Source: Pseudomonas fluorescens NCIMB 11764
GTDB taxonomy: Bacteria; Pseudomonadota; Gammaproteobacteria; Pseudomonadales; Pseudomonadaceae
Reading direction: 5' to 3'
Length of the DNA stretch: 64,000 nt
NCBI RefSeq assembly: GCF_000293885.2
Contig: NZ_CP010945.1
Coordinates: 4,422,001 to 4,486,000 of the forward strand
Shown here: piece after piece, positions 44,217 to 53,210 of the stretch
Layout of the letters: every line of letters starts with the position of its first letter
Position numbering within the stretch: position 1 is the first letter of the stretch
Notes under the pieces: generated by a model
The model's input: the letters and a program-made list of their open reading frames with translations, nothing else
Told to the model about the DNA's origin: nothing
The model's database searches: none
Program-made: the position numbers and the translations under genes

Positions 44217-44260
44217 ATTATAAATGTCGTATGACATGTATAAAAGATGATAGCTGTCAT
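44217..44260 (-). promoter_or_regulatory. Promoter and operator-like palindromes of aldo/keto reductase gene
   Basis: A perfect TATAAT (44217-44222, minus strand) stands before the aldo/keto reductase. ATGTCGTATGACAT (44224-44237) is a perfect interrupted palindrome placed in the spacer, and ATGATAGCTGTCAT (44247-44260) is a near copy 23 bases away. The pair looks like two repressor sites. Confidence 0.65.
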
Positions 44261-44386
44261 GTATTTCGTCAAGGAGCTTTTTCAATCGCGGCAATAAGGC
44301 CGGCCACCGAGCGTTTCGCTACTGCCACTTTCTGACAGGATCCTCTGCTAAGCTCCGACCACTTTTCCGGAAAGAGCTCGCCAATC

Positions 44387-45103
44387 GTGTCTCGCACCAC
44401 GCGTTTACTGACCCTGTTGCAAGTGCTGCGCGGCAAGAGTCGCCCGGTCACGGCAGCGACCCTTGCCGGTGAACTGGAGATTTCCGAGCGCACGCTATAC
44501 CGCGATATCGCTGAACTGACCGCGCTGGGTGCGCCGATCTACGGCGAGGCGGGCATCGGTTACGTGCTGCGCAGCGGTTTGTTTCTGCCGCCTTTGATGC
44601 TCAACGCCGACGAAACCGAAGCCATCGTGCTGGGACTGCGCTACGTGGATCAGCGCGGTGATGAGGTGTTGAGCAAGGCGGCAGCCGATGCGCTGGCCAA
44701 GATTGCTGCGGTGCTGGCGCCCGAGGCGCTGGACGCCTTACGCAACCCGACGGTACTGCCGGGCCCGCCCGGTTATGGCTTCGCACCCAATGCCGTGGCG
44801 TTGAATGTGTTTCGCCAGGCGATCCGCAATCAGGCCAAGTTGCACATCGACTATGCGGACGCCCAACAGGTGCCGAGCCAGCGGTTGATCTGGCCTTTGG
44901 CGCTGGGGTTTCTCAACGAAGTGCGAATCATCGTCGCCTGGTGTGAACTCCGCGGCGCCTATCGGACGTTTCGCACCGACCGGATTTCGGCGGCAGACGA
45001 GCAGGGCGAGCGTTATCCGGGGCGCCGTGGTGACCTGTTGCGCACCTGGCGCAAGCAGATGCAACTGGATGAGGCGGGGCGTTTCACTCCTGACAAGAAC
45101 TGA
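44387..45103 (+). CDS. YafY-family (HTH_11 plus WYL) transcriptional regulator
   Basis: A 238-residue regulator starting with GTG. The N-terminal winged helix reads LLTLLQVLRGKSRPVTAATL with the recognition helix in ELEISERTLYRDIAELTALG. The C-terminal WYL-type sensing domain includes IIVAWCELRGAYRTFRTDRI. It is divergent from the aldo/keto reductase gene, whose promoter holds two operator-like palindromes, so it may be their reader. The ligand is unknown. Confidence 0.86.
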   Translation: MSRTTRLLTLLQVLRGKSRPVTAATLAGELEISERTLYRDIAELTALGAPIYGEAGIGYVLRSGLFLPPLMLNADETEAIVLGLRYVDQRGDEVLSKAAADALAKIAAVLAPEALDALRNPTVLPGPPGYGFAPNAVALNVFRQAIRNQAKLHIDYADAQQVPSQRLIWPLALGFLNEVRIIVAWCELRGAYRTFRTDRISAADEQGERYPGRRGDLLRTWRKQMQLDEAGRFTPDKN

Positions 45104-45155
45104 CACAGGCATGTTTTAGCATGGCTCCAGAATCAACCAACAAGGAGTTATAAAC

Positions 45156-45497
45156 ATGTCCAGTTCCGCCTCTTCGCTGGCGCCCGCCATCGCCGCTTAC
45201 CTGGCTGCCGCCAATGCCCGCGACACCTAGAGGGTCGCCAGTTTCTTCGCTGAGGATGCCAATGTGTTCGACGAAGGCCGGCATCAGATCGGCGCCCAGG
45301 CCATCGCCCAGTGGATGCAGGACACTGCCCGGCGTTATCAGCCAAAAGTCGAAGTGCTCGACGTGCAACTGCGCACGGGCAAGGTACTGGTGCATAACCG
45401 GGTGTCCGGCACGTTTCCCGGCAGCCCGCTGGAATTGCGCTACATGTTCCGTCTGAACGAGCAGGGCAAGATCGCTCGACTGGACATTTCACTGTAG
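45156..45497 (+). pseudogene. SnoaL/NTF2-like protein interrupted by an in-frame amber codon
   Basis: The frame starts at an ATG with AAGGAG nine bases upstream and reads MSSSASSLAPAIAAYLAAAN, then ARDT, then TAG at 45228-45230 (codon 25), then RVASFFAEDANVFDEGRHQI to a stop at 45497. The 113-codon whole has the length and pattern of a SnoaL/NTF2-like fold, with the second helix beginning where the stop falls (relatives have Glu or Gln there). Either the gene is recently inactivated, or the base is a sequencing error, or the stop is read through. Restart at the ATG of MFDEGRHQ would give 77 residues lacking the first helix. Confidence 0.8.
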
Positions 45498-45527
45498 CGG
45501 CCGCGCCGCGATGGCATACTGCCGCGC

Positions 45528-46646
45528 ATGAATGTCGACTCCCCGTTAAGCGCCTGGCAACACGCCATCGAACAGAAGGGCTTCGTCCAGGACGAAGCCC
45601 AGGAGCATGCTGTCTGGGCGTTGCAAAAATGCTACGAAGCGCTGCATGAAGGTCGCGCGCAGGTGATGGGCGTTTACCTCTGGGGCCCGGTCGGGCGGGG
45701 CAAGACCTGGTTGATGGACCAGTTCTACCAAAGCTTGCAGGTCCCGGCCCGACGCCAGCACTTTCATCACTTCATGGGCTGGGTGCATCAGCGCTCGTTT
45801 CAGCTGACCGGCACTGCCGACCCGCTGAAAGCGCTGGCCCGGGAATTGAGCGAAGAAGTGCGCGTGCTGTGTTTCGATGAGCTGTTCGTCAATGACATCG
45901 GCGACGCGATCATTCTCGGGCGCTTGTTTCAAGTGATGTTCGACCAGGGCGTGGTGGTGGTCTGCACCTCTAATCAGCCGCCGGACCTGCTGTACGCCGA
46001 TGGCTTCAACCGTGACCGCTTCGTGCCGGCAATCGAGGCGATCAAGCGCCATATGCAGGTGATTGCAGTGGATGGCGGCGAAGACCATCGCTTGCATCCC
46101 GGCGCAGGTTTGCAACGCTATTGGGTCGCCGCGCCCGGTCAGTCTGGCGCGCTGGGCGATGTGTTCAAGGCGTTGACCGCCGGCCAGTCGGTTTTCGTCG
46201 AGCCGGTCAAGGTCGGCTACCGTTCGCTGAAGGTGGTGCAGGCCAGTGAAACCGTGCTCTGGTGCCGTTACGCCGACCTCTGCGAACAACCCTTTGCCGC
46301 CATGGATTTCATGGCCCTGTGCGACACCTACAAGGCTATTCTGTTGAGTGAAGTGCCCAACCTCAGCGCGCAAAAGCGCGAAGGGCGCATCGCCCGTGGT
46401 ACCGAAGACGGTGTCGAGCGGGTGATGGCGGGCGATCGCGAATTGCCGCAATTGTCGGTACACGACGATGGTGTGCGGCGTTTCATCGCGTTGGTGGACG
46501 AATGCTACGACCGCAAAGTGCCGCTGTACCTTGAGGCGCAGGTGCCGATGGAATCGCTCTACACCGAAGGCTATCTGGAATTCCCGTTCCGTCGCACCCT
46601 GAGCCGCTTACAGGAAATGCAGCTGCAACGTTTCGCCGACGCTTGA
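45528..46646 (+). CDS. zapE: ZapE/AFG1-family cell division ATPase
   Basis: A 372-residue P-loop ATPase of the AFG1/ZapE family; ZapE in E. coli interacts with FtsZ and affects Z-ring dynamics. Walker A is YLWGPVGRGKTWLMD (residues about 49-63), Walker B is VLCFDELFVNDIGDA, and the sensor I region is VVVCTSNQPPDLLYADGFNR. The length is normal. In many pseudomonads two ZapE paralogues exist, and this could be the second, since the usual rplM/petA neighbourhood is absent. Confidence 0.87.
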   Translation: MNVDSPLSAWQHAIEQKGFVQDEAQEHAVWALQKCYEALHEGRAQVMGVYLWGPVGRGKTWLMDQFYQSLQVPARRQHFHHFMGWVHQRSFQLTGTADPLKALARELSEEVRVLCFDELFVNDIGDAIILGRLFQVMFDQGVVVVCTSNQPPDLLYADGFNRDRFVPAIEAIKRHMQVIAVDGGEDHRLHPGAGLQRYWVAAPGQSGALGDVFKALTAGQSVFVEPVKVGYRSLKVVQASETVLWCRYADLCEQPFAAMDFMALCDTYKAILLSEVPNLSAQKREGRIARGTEDGVERVMAGDRELPQLSVHDDGVRRFIALVDECYDRKVPLYLEAQVPMESLYTEGYLEFPFRRTLSRLQEMQLQRFADA

Positions 46647-46664
46647 ACCCAAGGAGCCGCGAAC

Positions 46665-47252
46665 ATGAATCAGCCCTTGTCCCATCATTTGCTGACCATG
46701 GCCTATCAGAACGCCTGGGCCAATCATCGACTGGCCAAGGCCTGGGGGCAGTTGAGTCCGCAGGACCTGGTGGCGCCGCGAGTCAGTTTCTTCCCCAGCC
46801 TGCGGGCGACCCTCAATCACATCCTGACCTGCGACTGGTTTTATGTGGATGCGCTGGAACGTGAGTTGCGCGGGGATGCGCCACACCCGGATTGCTACGT
46901 GTTTTTTACTGACGACGAGCCGTTCACCGCCGCTGCGGACCTCAAGCGCGAACAGGCCCAGGTGGATCGTCGGTTGATCGCTTACTGCGAACAGATGCGC
47001 GACGCGGACCTGGGCAAGATCGTGACCATCGCCCGGGACACGCCGCAACACGAGAGTCGGCTGCGCATGCTGTCGCACCTGTTCGAGCACCAGATTCATC
47101 ACCGTGGGCAGATTCACGCGATGCTCAGTGGAACGTCGATCGCACCACCGCAGCTGGACGAGTTTTTCTGTGTCGGTGAGTCGGGCCTTCGGGCCGCGGA
47201 CTTCGCCGAACTGGGCTGGACCGAAGCGCTGATCTGGGGCACTTCCGGTTAA
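46665..47252 (+). CDS. DinB-family protein
   Basis: A 195-residue four-helix DinB/YfiT-type protein with a likely metal site. Histidines appear in ATLNHILTCDWFYVDALERE and in LFEHQIHHRGQIHAML near residues 145-160, at the spacing of the family. It starts 19 bases after zapE with an AAGGAG site, so the two are probably co-transcribed. DinB members include mycothiol- or bacillithiol-type transferases, but Pseudomonas members are uncharacterised. Confidence 0.87.
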   Translation: MNQPLSHHLLTMAYQNAWANHRLAKAWGQLSPQDLVAPRVSFFPSLRATLNHILTCDWFYVDALERELRGDAPHPDCYVFFTDDEPFTAAADLKREQAQVDRRLIAYCEQMRDADLGKIVTIARDTPQHESRLRMLSHLFEHQIHHRGQIHAMLSGTSIAPPQLDEFFCVGESGLRAADFAELGWTEALIWGTSG

Positions 47253-47345
47253 AGATTGCAGGATGAGCAGAACTCGCGATAGGGTCGCTGGACCTTGCGG
47301 TGCGGTCTGCGCGCCGGGGCTTTTTATGTGTGATCGAGGATGGAA

Positions 47346-47837
47346 ATGGAATCCGCAGAAATTCTTGTGCTTCAGGCCAGCTACACCAACCCGGTGCATG
47401 CCGAGGCTGTACGCCTTGTGTTGAATCATTACGCCGAAGATCCGATGGGTGGCGGTCATTCATTGCCCGCCGAGGTGCTGGAGCACCTGCCGGAAGAACT
47501 GGCCAAGCGTCCCCATGCGTTCAGCGTGCTGGCTTTTGTCGGTGGAGAACCGGCCGGGCTGGTCAATTGCTTTGAAGGCTTTTCGACGTTCGCCTGTCGT
47601 CCGTTGGTCAACGTGCACGACGTCGTCGTGATGAAGGCGTTTCGTGGATTGGGCCTGAGCCAGAAGATGCTGCAGAAGGTCGAGGAAATCGCCCGTCAGC
47701 GTGGCTGCTGCAAAATCACCCTGGAAGTGCTGGAAGGTAATGCCGTGGCCCAGTCGTCCTACGCCAAATTCGGCTTCAGCGCCGGCATGTTCGATCCGGC
47801 GCACGGCCGGATGCTGTTCTGGACCAAGGCTCTGTAG
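47346..47837 (+). CDS. GNAT-family N-acetyltransferase
   Basis: A 163-residue acetyltransferase. The acetyl-CoA motif is VHDVVVMKAFRGLGLSQKML (about residues 94-113) and the C-terminal strand-helix is KITLEVLEGNAVAQSSYAKF, both typical of GNAT. GAGG precedes the ATG at 47346 by six bases; the ATG at 47340 is too close to it. The acceptor substrate is unknown. Confidence 0.86.
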   Translation: MESAEILVLQASYTNPVHAEAVRLVLNHYAEDPMGGGHSLPAEVLEHLPEELAKRPHAFSVLAFVGGEPAGLVNCFEGFSTFACRPLVNVHDVVVMKAFRGLGLSQKMLQKVEEIARQRGCCKITLEVLEGNAVAQSSYAKFGFSAGMFDPAHGRMLFWTKAL

Positions 47838-47855
47838 CATCGCGCTCTGCTTTTT

Positions 47856-47919
47856 GCGGGAGCCGGCTTGCTGGCGGTGGCGATCTCCAAAACGCCGTCG
47901 TCAGCAAGCCGGCACCTAC
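47856..47919. repeat. REP-like inverted pair
   Basis: GCGGGAGCCGGCTTGCTGGC faces GTCAGCAAGCCGGCACCTAC across a short spacer. It lies between the convergent GNAT and small secreted protein genes. Confidence 0.82.
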
Positions 47920-47944
47920 GCCTCCGAGTCTTGCCTCGCTCGGT

Positions 47945-48145
47945 TCATTGTTTGTAATGCTCCGTCACCTGCGCCGTCTGATCGTCCGGAACCCGGACTT
48001 GAGCGGTTTGCTGGCTCTGATTCTCCTGCTGGCTCAGCCGCAGGCTCTCGTAGTAATAGCGCATGCGTTCCGCGCCGCCTTCTGCAAATGCGCTGGCCGA
48101 AACGAACGTCATCAGGCCGGCAACGATCAAGGGTGTACGTTTCAT
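47945..48145 (-). CDS. Small secreted Gln-rich protein
   Basis: A 66-residue protein with a clear signal peptide (MKRTPLIVAGLMTFVSASAF, cleavage after AFA) and a short mature part rich in Gln, Glu and Arg (MRYYYESLRLSQQENQSQQT). GGGAGG lies before the ATG at 48145; the longer frame to 48193 has no site. No family with known function is recognised. Confidence 0.74.
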   Translation of the reverse strand: MKRTPLIVAGLMTFVSASAFAEGGAERMRYYYESLRLSQQENQSQQTAQVRVPDDQTAQVTEHYKQ

Positions 48146-48274
48146 GGTTCGCCTCCCACATCGGATATCGGGTGCCTTTCTTCCATGAAGCAATGTCGCG
48201 CGACCATTATCTGCCGATTTCGTTAATTGGGAATTAACTGCACATGGGCTTCCCCGTCCCGGTTTGGGACGGGC

Positions 48275-48300
48275 AAGAAAAAGGGGCCGGAAACGGCCCC
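48275..48300 (-). terminator. Intrinsic terminator of the phosphoethanolamine transferase gene
   Basis: On the minus strand GGGGCCG, TTTC and CGGCCCC form a tight hairpin followed by TTTTTCTT. A second GC-rich hairpin (48252-48273, CCCGTCCC with GGGACGGG) follows at once. Confidence 0.92.
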
Positions 48301-48308
48301 TGAAAGGT

Positions 48309-50057
48309 TTACTGCAAAACGACGTTCGCGGGGTTTGGTTTCGCCTTTGGTTTGATCAGGCTGAAGTCGATCAATGCCTTCTGCTCGCGCTCATAGGGAT
48401 TGCCGATCATCAGTGGGCGTGGTTTGAAACTGTCGCTGACCAGGCTCTTGCTGCGATCGAGCTCATCGAAATTCAACCCCGCCAGATCGGCCCAGGTATG
48501 GATCAGGTGCGAGCTGCTGTACGGCCGCCCGAGGTCTTCGGCGAAGCGCCAGTCATGGCTTTCGCGCCACTTCGGCGAAGCCCAGGCCATGAACGGAATG
48601 GTGTACATCGGCGCCGTCGGCTTGGCCTCGTTGCGACCCAGTGTGCTGTGGCCGGGCGAGTCGAAAACGTCTTCACCGTGGTCGGAGAGGTACAGCAGGA
48701 AACCGTTCGGATCGGACTTGGCATAGTCCTTGATCAGGCTCGAGACCACGAAGTCGTTGTACAGCACCGCGTTGTCATAGCTGTTGTAGGTCGGCAGTTG
48801 ATCGTCACGCACGCCGGCGGGCACGCCATTGCGGTCCTTGAACTTGTCGAATGTCGACGGATAGCGGTACTGGTAGCTCATGTGGGTGCCGAGCAGATGC
48901 ACGACGATCAACTTGCGTGGCGCCGCATCAGCCAGGGCCTTGTTGAACGGTTCGATCACATCGCCGTCGTACTGGGCGGCGTTCTGGTTACGGTTGTTGT
49001 TCAGGTACACCTGCTCGTCGGCCTGCTCGGAGAAGGTCGTGAGCATGGTGTTGCGTTTGGTCATGGTCTGCTGGTTGGTGATCCAGAACGTTTTGTAGCC
49101 GGCCTGTTTCATCATGCTGACCAATGACGGGGTCGACAGGTACAGGTCCGGGTTTTCTTCGTCGGCGAAGGTCAGCACCTGCTGCAGCGCCTCGATGGTG
49201 TAGGGGCGTGGGGTGATGACGTTATCGAAGACCGCCAGCTGATCCTTGAGCTTGTCCAGTTCCGGCGTGGTTTCACGCGGATAGCCATAGAGGCTCATGC
49301 GCTGACGGTTGGTGGATTCACCGATCACCAGCACCAGCGTGGCCGGCTGGTTGGCCGTGGCATCCTTGAGGTTGTGCAGCGGAGGAATCTTGCTCGCACT
49401 GGCGAGCATGTCCTGCATGCCGGCGAGGGTGTCGAGGTAACGGTGATAAGCCACTGCCATCTGCCATGGCACTGCCGGTTCGATACGGGTTTCGAATTTT
49501 TCGAAACCGCCGGCGAGGCTGCCGGTGCGGGCGGTCTGTTTGATCATCGGATAGCCGACCACAGCCACCAGAATGGCCGTCGCCGCCACCAGCGCGCGAC
49601 CGCGGGGCATGTATACCGGGCGCAACCGTGTCCACAGGAAATACGCAAAAAGGGTGTGGGCGAGGAACGCTACAATCATCCACCAGGCGAAATACTGGGT
49701 CATGTACTCGCCAGCTTCAGAGATGTTCGACTCGAACATGATGAAGATGACGCTCTGGGAAAATTCCTGCTGATAGATGAAGAAATAACCCAGGCTGGCC
49801 ATGGAACAGGCCCATAGCACCACGCCTATCAGTGCGGCCAACACACGGGTTTGCCGGGGAAACATCAGCATCGGCGCCAGCCAGATGGCGCTCATCACAA
49901 AGGCCTGGCGGAATCCGCTGAATCCGGAAGTGCCCGTCAACTGGATCAGCAGCTGGGTGATGCCGGAAAAATACCAGAAGAACACAAACAGCCACAGAAT
50001 CCCTGCCCAATCGAATCCTTTCGCAGACAAACTGCTGCTGCGTTGAAACAAAGCCAT
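48309..50057 (-). CDS. Phosphoethanolamine transferase CptA-like
   Basis: A 582-residue inner-membrane enzyme of the EptA/CptA (sulfatase-fold) group that moves phosphoethanolamine from phosphatidylethanolamine to lipopolysaccharide core or lipid A. Five N-terminal membrane helices (about residues 15-175) are followed by a periplasmic catalytic domain. Visible motifs are LVLVIGESTNRQRMSLYGYP (with the Thr nucleophile after GES), IVVHLLGTHMSYQYRYP, and YLSDHGEDVFDSPGH (metal ligands). Such changes lower the negative surface charge and affect polymyxin tolerance. The GGAG site supports the start. CptA versus EptA is undecided. Confidence 0.88.
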   Translation of the reverse strand: MALFQRSSSLSAKGFDWAGILWLFVFFWYFSGITQLLIQLTGTSGFSGFRQAFVMSAIWLAPMLMFPRQTRVLAALIGVVLWACSMASLGYFFIYQQEFSQSVIFIMFESNISEAGEYMTQYFAWWMIVAFLAHTLFAYFLWTRLRPVYMPRGRALVAATAILVAVVGYPMIKQTARTGSLAGGFEKFETRIEPAVPWQMAVAYHRYLDTLAGMQDMLASASKIPPLHNLKDATANQPATLVLVIGESTNRQRMSLYGYPRETTPELDKLKDQLAVFDNVITPRPYTIEALQQVLTFADEENPDLYLSTPSLVSMMKQAGYKTFWITNQQTMTKRNTMLTTFSEQADEQVYLNNNRNQNAAQYDGDVIEPFNKALADAAPRKLIVVHLLGTHMSYQYRYPSTFDKFKDRNGVPAGVRDDQLPTYNSYDNAVLYNDFVVSSLIKDYAKSDPNGFLLYLSDHGEDVFDSPGHSTLGRNEAKPTAPMYTIPFMAWASPKWRESHDWRFAEDLGRPYSSSHLIHTWADLAGLNFDELDRSKSLVSDSFKPRPLMIGNPYEREQKALIDFSLIKPKAKPNPANVVLQ

Positions 50058-50255
50058 TGCGCGCTCCAGCCAGAATCACTTTTCACCGCCGGGACTAAAA
50101 AGTCGCCGACGAACGGGGGCCGCGCGGACACCGAGCGGCCATATTGGGGCCGGAGTATCAACAAGGGGGTGTGAAAGTTTTGTGAGCTGGGAACGCTGGC
50201 GAATCGAAAAGACATATCGGAAACAGCGCAGGGCTGCTTCCGAATCAGGCGAGGG

Positions 50256-50438
50256 TCAGGCGTGGGGAGCTCGCAACGTGACAGGCTTCGGCTGAGCCTG
50301 GATGCCTTGAGTCAGCAGGCGCAATTGCTCGACTTCCTGCTTCAGTTGGTCGCGCTCGTCTTTCAACTGGCGCAATTCATCGCGACGGATCGTGACGTAA
50401 AGGGTTTGTGCTGGCCGTGCTGCTTGTACTGTGCCCAT
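50256..50438 (-). CDS. Small coiled-coil protein
   Basis: A 60-residue protein with a central heptad-rich helix (ELRQLKDERDQLKQEVEQLR) that should form a parallel coiled coil. It begins MGTVQAARPAQTLYVTIRRD and is preceded by GAGGTG. I do not recognise a function; a dimerising adaptor is an inference from the heptads only. Confidence 0.72.
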   Translation of the reverse strand: MGTVQAARPAQTLYVTIRRDELRQLKDERDQLKQEVEQLRLLTQGIQAQPKPVTLRAPHA

Positions 50439-50709
50439 TGCTCACCTCGCAAATGGCTGTCTCAACTGTAAATCCGCCCCGACATCGGTGCTTATTTACT
50501 ATCGGCACCGATTTTGATTTCTTTTGCCCCGCAAGGGAACTTTTTTATTTTTCATGGTCGTTGTGTCTTTGGCACGATTCCAGACGTTATCAGTCTGGAT
50601 CGGGCACAATGCCCGGAAACTTCACGCCAACGCTCTGGACTAACCCTCATTAGTCGCGTTGGGCTATAACCTTTGACACACATTTATTTGTAGTAGGGAG
50701 CATCAGCAC

Positions 50710-51690
50710 ATGCAACTCGGGATTATTGGACTGGGCCGCATGGGCGGCAATATTGCGCGGCGCCTGATGCTCAACGGGCACACCACCGTTGTTTACGACC
50801 GCAATACCGCCTTCGTCGACACCCTGGCTGCCGAAGGCGCCAAAGGCGTCATCGACCTGCCGGCCCTGGTCGCTGGCCTGGCCAAGCCACGAGCGGTCTG
50901 GGTCATGCTGCCGGCCGGCGCACCGACCGAAGACACCATCGACACCCTGAGCACCTTGCTCGAACCCGGCGACACCATCATCGACGGCGGCAACACCTTC
51001 TATAAGGATGACATCCGCCGGGCGAAAACCCTGTCGGAAAAAGGCCTGCACTACGTCGACGTCGGCACCTCCGGCGGCGTCTGGGGCCTGGACCGCGGTT
51101 ACTGCATGATGATCGGCGGCGAAGCCGAAGTGGTGAAACGCCTTGATCCGCTGTTCGACAGCCTGGCGCCGGGCATGGGTGATATCCCGCGCACCAAGGA
51201 TCGCAAGTCGGACGACGATCGTGCCGAACGCGGTTACATCCACGCCGGTCCCGCAGGCTCTGGCCATTTCGTGAAGATGATCCACAACGGCATCGAATAC
51301 GGAATGATGCAGGCCTTCGCCGAGGGCTTCGACATTCTCAAGACCAAGGCCAGCACCAACCTGCCGGAAGATCAGCGTTTTGATCTCAATGTCGCCGACA
51401 TCGCCGAAGTCTGGCGCCGTGGCAGCGTCGTGTCGTCCTGGCTGCTCGACCTGACGGCTGACGCCCTCGCCAGCGATCCGAAACTCGACGGTTACTCAGG
51501 CTCGGTGGCTGACAGCGGTGAAGGTCGCTGGACCATCGAAGCCGCCATGGAGCAATCGGTGCCCGTGCCGGTGCTGTCGAACTCGCTGTTCTCCCGCTAC
51601 CGTTCCCGCGGGCAAGGCACCTTTGGCGACAAGATTCTCTCTGCCCAGCGCTTCGGCTTCGGCGGCCACGTGGAGACTGCGAAAAAATGA
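50710..51690 (+). CDS. gnd: 6-phosphogluconate dehydrogenase, short form
   Basis: A 326-residue decarboxylating dehydrogenase of the short type (YqeC/GndA-like; the classic form has about 470 residues). It turns 6-phosphogluconate into ribulose 5-phosphate, CO2 and reduced cofactor. The nucleotide-binding [13 protein letters not shown] is at residues 6-18, with the coenzyme-binding Asp in YDRNTAF, and the catalytic region is [20 protein letters not shown] with its Lys and Asn. Cofactor preference is not certain from the sequence; short forms are often NAD-dependent. The stop overlaps the zwf start (ATGA). Confidence 0.91.
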   Translation: MQLGIIGLGRMGGNIARRLMLNGHTTVVYDRNTAFVDTLAAEGAKGVIDLPALVAGLAKPRAVWVMLPAGAPTEDTIDTLSTLLEPGDTIIDGGNTFYKDDIRRAKTLSEKGLHYVDVGTSGGVWGLDRGYCMMIGGEAEVVKRLDPLFDSLAPGMGDIPRTKDRKSDDDRAERGYIHAGPAGSGHFVKMIHNGIEYGMMQAFAEGFDILKTKASTNLPEDQRFDLNVADIAEVWRRGSVVSSWLLDLTADALASDPKLDGYSGSVADSGEGRWTIEAAMEQSVPVPVLSNSLFSRYRSRGQGTFGDKILSAQRFGFGGHVETAKK

Positions 51691-53210
51691 CCCGCTTGAT
51701 CCGCAATAAATCCAAGGCAGAACCCGCACCACCGACCACGCTGTTCCTGTTCGGTGCCCACGGAGACCTGGTCAAGCGCTTGCTGATGCCGGCGCTGTAC
51801 AACCTGAGTCGCGACGGTCTGCTTGGCGATGGACTGCGGATCATTGGCGTTGACCACAACGCCATCACCGATGAGGCCTTTGCGCAGAAGCTTGAAGATT
51901 TCATTCGCGCTGAAGTGGCGAGCAAGGTCGGCAAGGGCGATCAAGCCCTTGATCCGCAGCTGTGGGCCAAACTCGCCAAAGGCATCAGCTACGTCCAGGG
52001 CGATTTCCTGGACGACAACACCTATCAGGCGCTGGCGGCGAAAATTGCCGCCAGCGGCACCGGCAACGCGGTGTTCTATCTGGCCACCGCGCCACGTTTC
52101 TTCAGCGAAGTGGTGCGTCGCCTCGGCGCCGCCGGTTTGCTGCAAGAGACACCGGAAGCCTTCAGGAGGGTGGTGATCGAAAAACCGTTCGGTTCCGATC
52201 TGCACACTGCCGAAGCCTTGAACGCGTGTTTGCTAAGGGTCATGACGGAGAACCAGATCTACCGGATCGATCACTATCTGGGCAAGGAAACCGTGCAGAA
52301 CATTCTGATCAGCCGGTTCTCCAACAGCCTGTTTGAAGCCTTCTGGAACAACCATTACATCGACCACGTACAAATCACCGCCGCGGAAACCGTCGGTGTG
52401 GAAACCCGTGGCAGTTTTTACGAGCACACCGGCGCTCTGCGGGACATGGTGCCCAATCACCTGTTCCAGCTATTGGCGATGGTGGCCATGGAACCGCCGG
52501 CCGCCTTTGGCGCCGATGCGGTTCGCGGCGAGAAAGCCAAAGTAGTGGGAGCGATCCGTCCCTGGTCCACCGAAGAGGCGCGAGCCAATTCGGTACGCGG
52601 CCAATACACCGCCAGCGAAATCGACGGCAAGCCACTGCCTGGTTATCGCCAGGAAAACAACGTAGCGCCCGACAGCACCACCGAAACCTATGTCGCGCTC
52701 AAAGTCATGATCGACAACTGGCGTTGGGTCGGCGTGCCGTTCTACCTGCGCACCGGCAAGCGCATGAGCGTGCGCGACACCGAGATCGTCATCTGTTTCA
52801 AACCGGCGCCTTATGCTCAGTTCCGTGATACCGAGGTCGATGAGCTGCAACCGACCTACCTGCGGATCCAGATTCAGCCCAATGAAGGCATGTGGTTCGA
52901 TCTTCTGGCCAAGCGGCCTGGCCCGGCGCTGAAAATGGCCAATATCGAACTGGGTTTTGCCTACAAGGATTTCTTTGAGATGCAGCCGTCCACCGGCTAC
53001 GAAACCTTGATCTACGATTGCTTGACCGGCGATCAGACGCTGTTCCAGCGCGCTGACAATATCGAAAACGGCTGGCGCGCCGTGCAACCTTTTCTCGACG
53101 CCTGGCAGCAGGACCCGAGCCTACAGACCTACGCGGCTGGTGAAGACGGCCCGGCGACGGCAGAAGACCTGCTGGCTCGCGACGGCCGCGTCTGGCATAG
53201 CCTCGGATGA
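51687..53210 (+). CDS. zwf: Glucose-6-phosphate 1-dehydrogenase
   Basis: A 507-residue enzyme of the oxidative pentose phosphate/Entner-Doudoroff entry, producing NAD(P)H. The cofactor motif is [17 protein letters not shown] (residues 20-36), and the substrate site [13 protein letters not shown] holds the catalytic His and Lys. The start overlaps gnd and the end overlaps the HAD gene, so the three are translated as one unit. The usual Pseudomonas zwf-pgl-eda cluster is not here, so this may be a second zwf paralogue. Confidence 0.93.
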   Translation: MTRLIRNKSKAEPAPPTTLFLFGAHGDLVKRLLMPALYNLSRDGLLGDGLRIIGVDHNAITDEAFAQKLEDFIRAEVASKVGKGDQALDPQLWAKLAKGISYVQGDFLDDNTYQALAAKIAASGTGNAVFYLATAPRFFSEVVRRLGAAGLLQETPEAFRRVVIEKPFGSDLHTAEALNACLLRVMTENQIYRIDHYLGKETVQNILISRFSNSLFEAFWNNHYIDHVQITAAETVGVETRGSFYEHTGALRDMVPNHLFQLLAMVAMEPPAAFGADAVRGEKAKVVGAIRPWSTEEARANSVRGQYTASEIDGKPLPGYRQENNVAPDSTTETYVALKVMIDNWRWVGVPFYLRTGKRMSVRDTEIVICFKPAPYAQFRDTEVDELQPTYLRIQIQPNEGMWFDLLAKRPGPALKMANIELGFAYKDFFEMQPSTGYETLIYDCLTGDQTLFQRADNIENGWRAVQPFLDAWQQDPSLQTYAAGEDGPATAEDLLARDGRVWHSLG

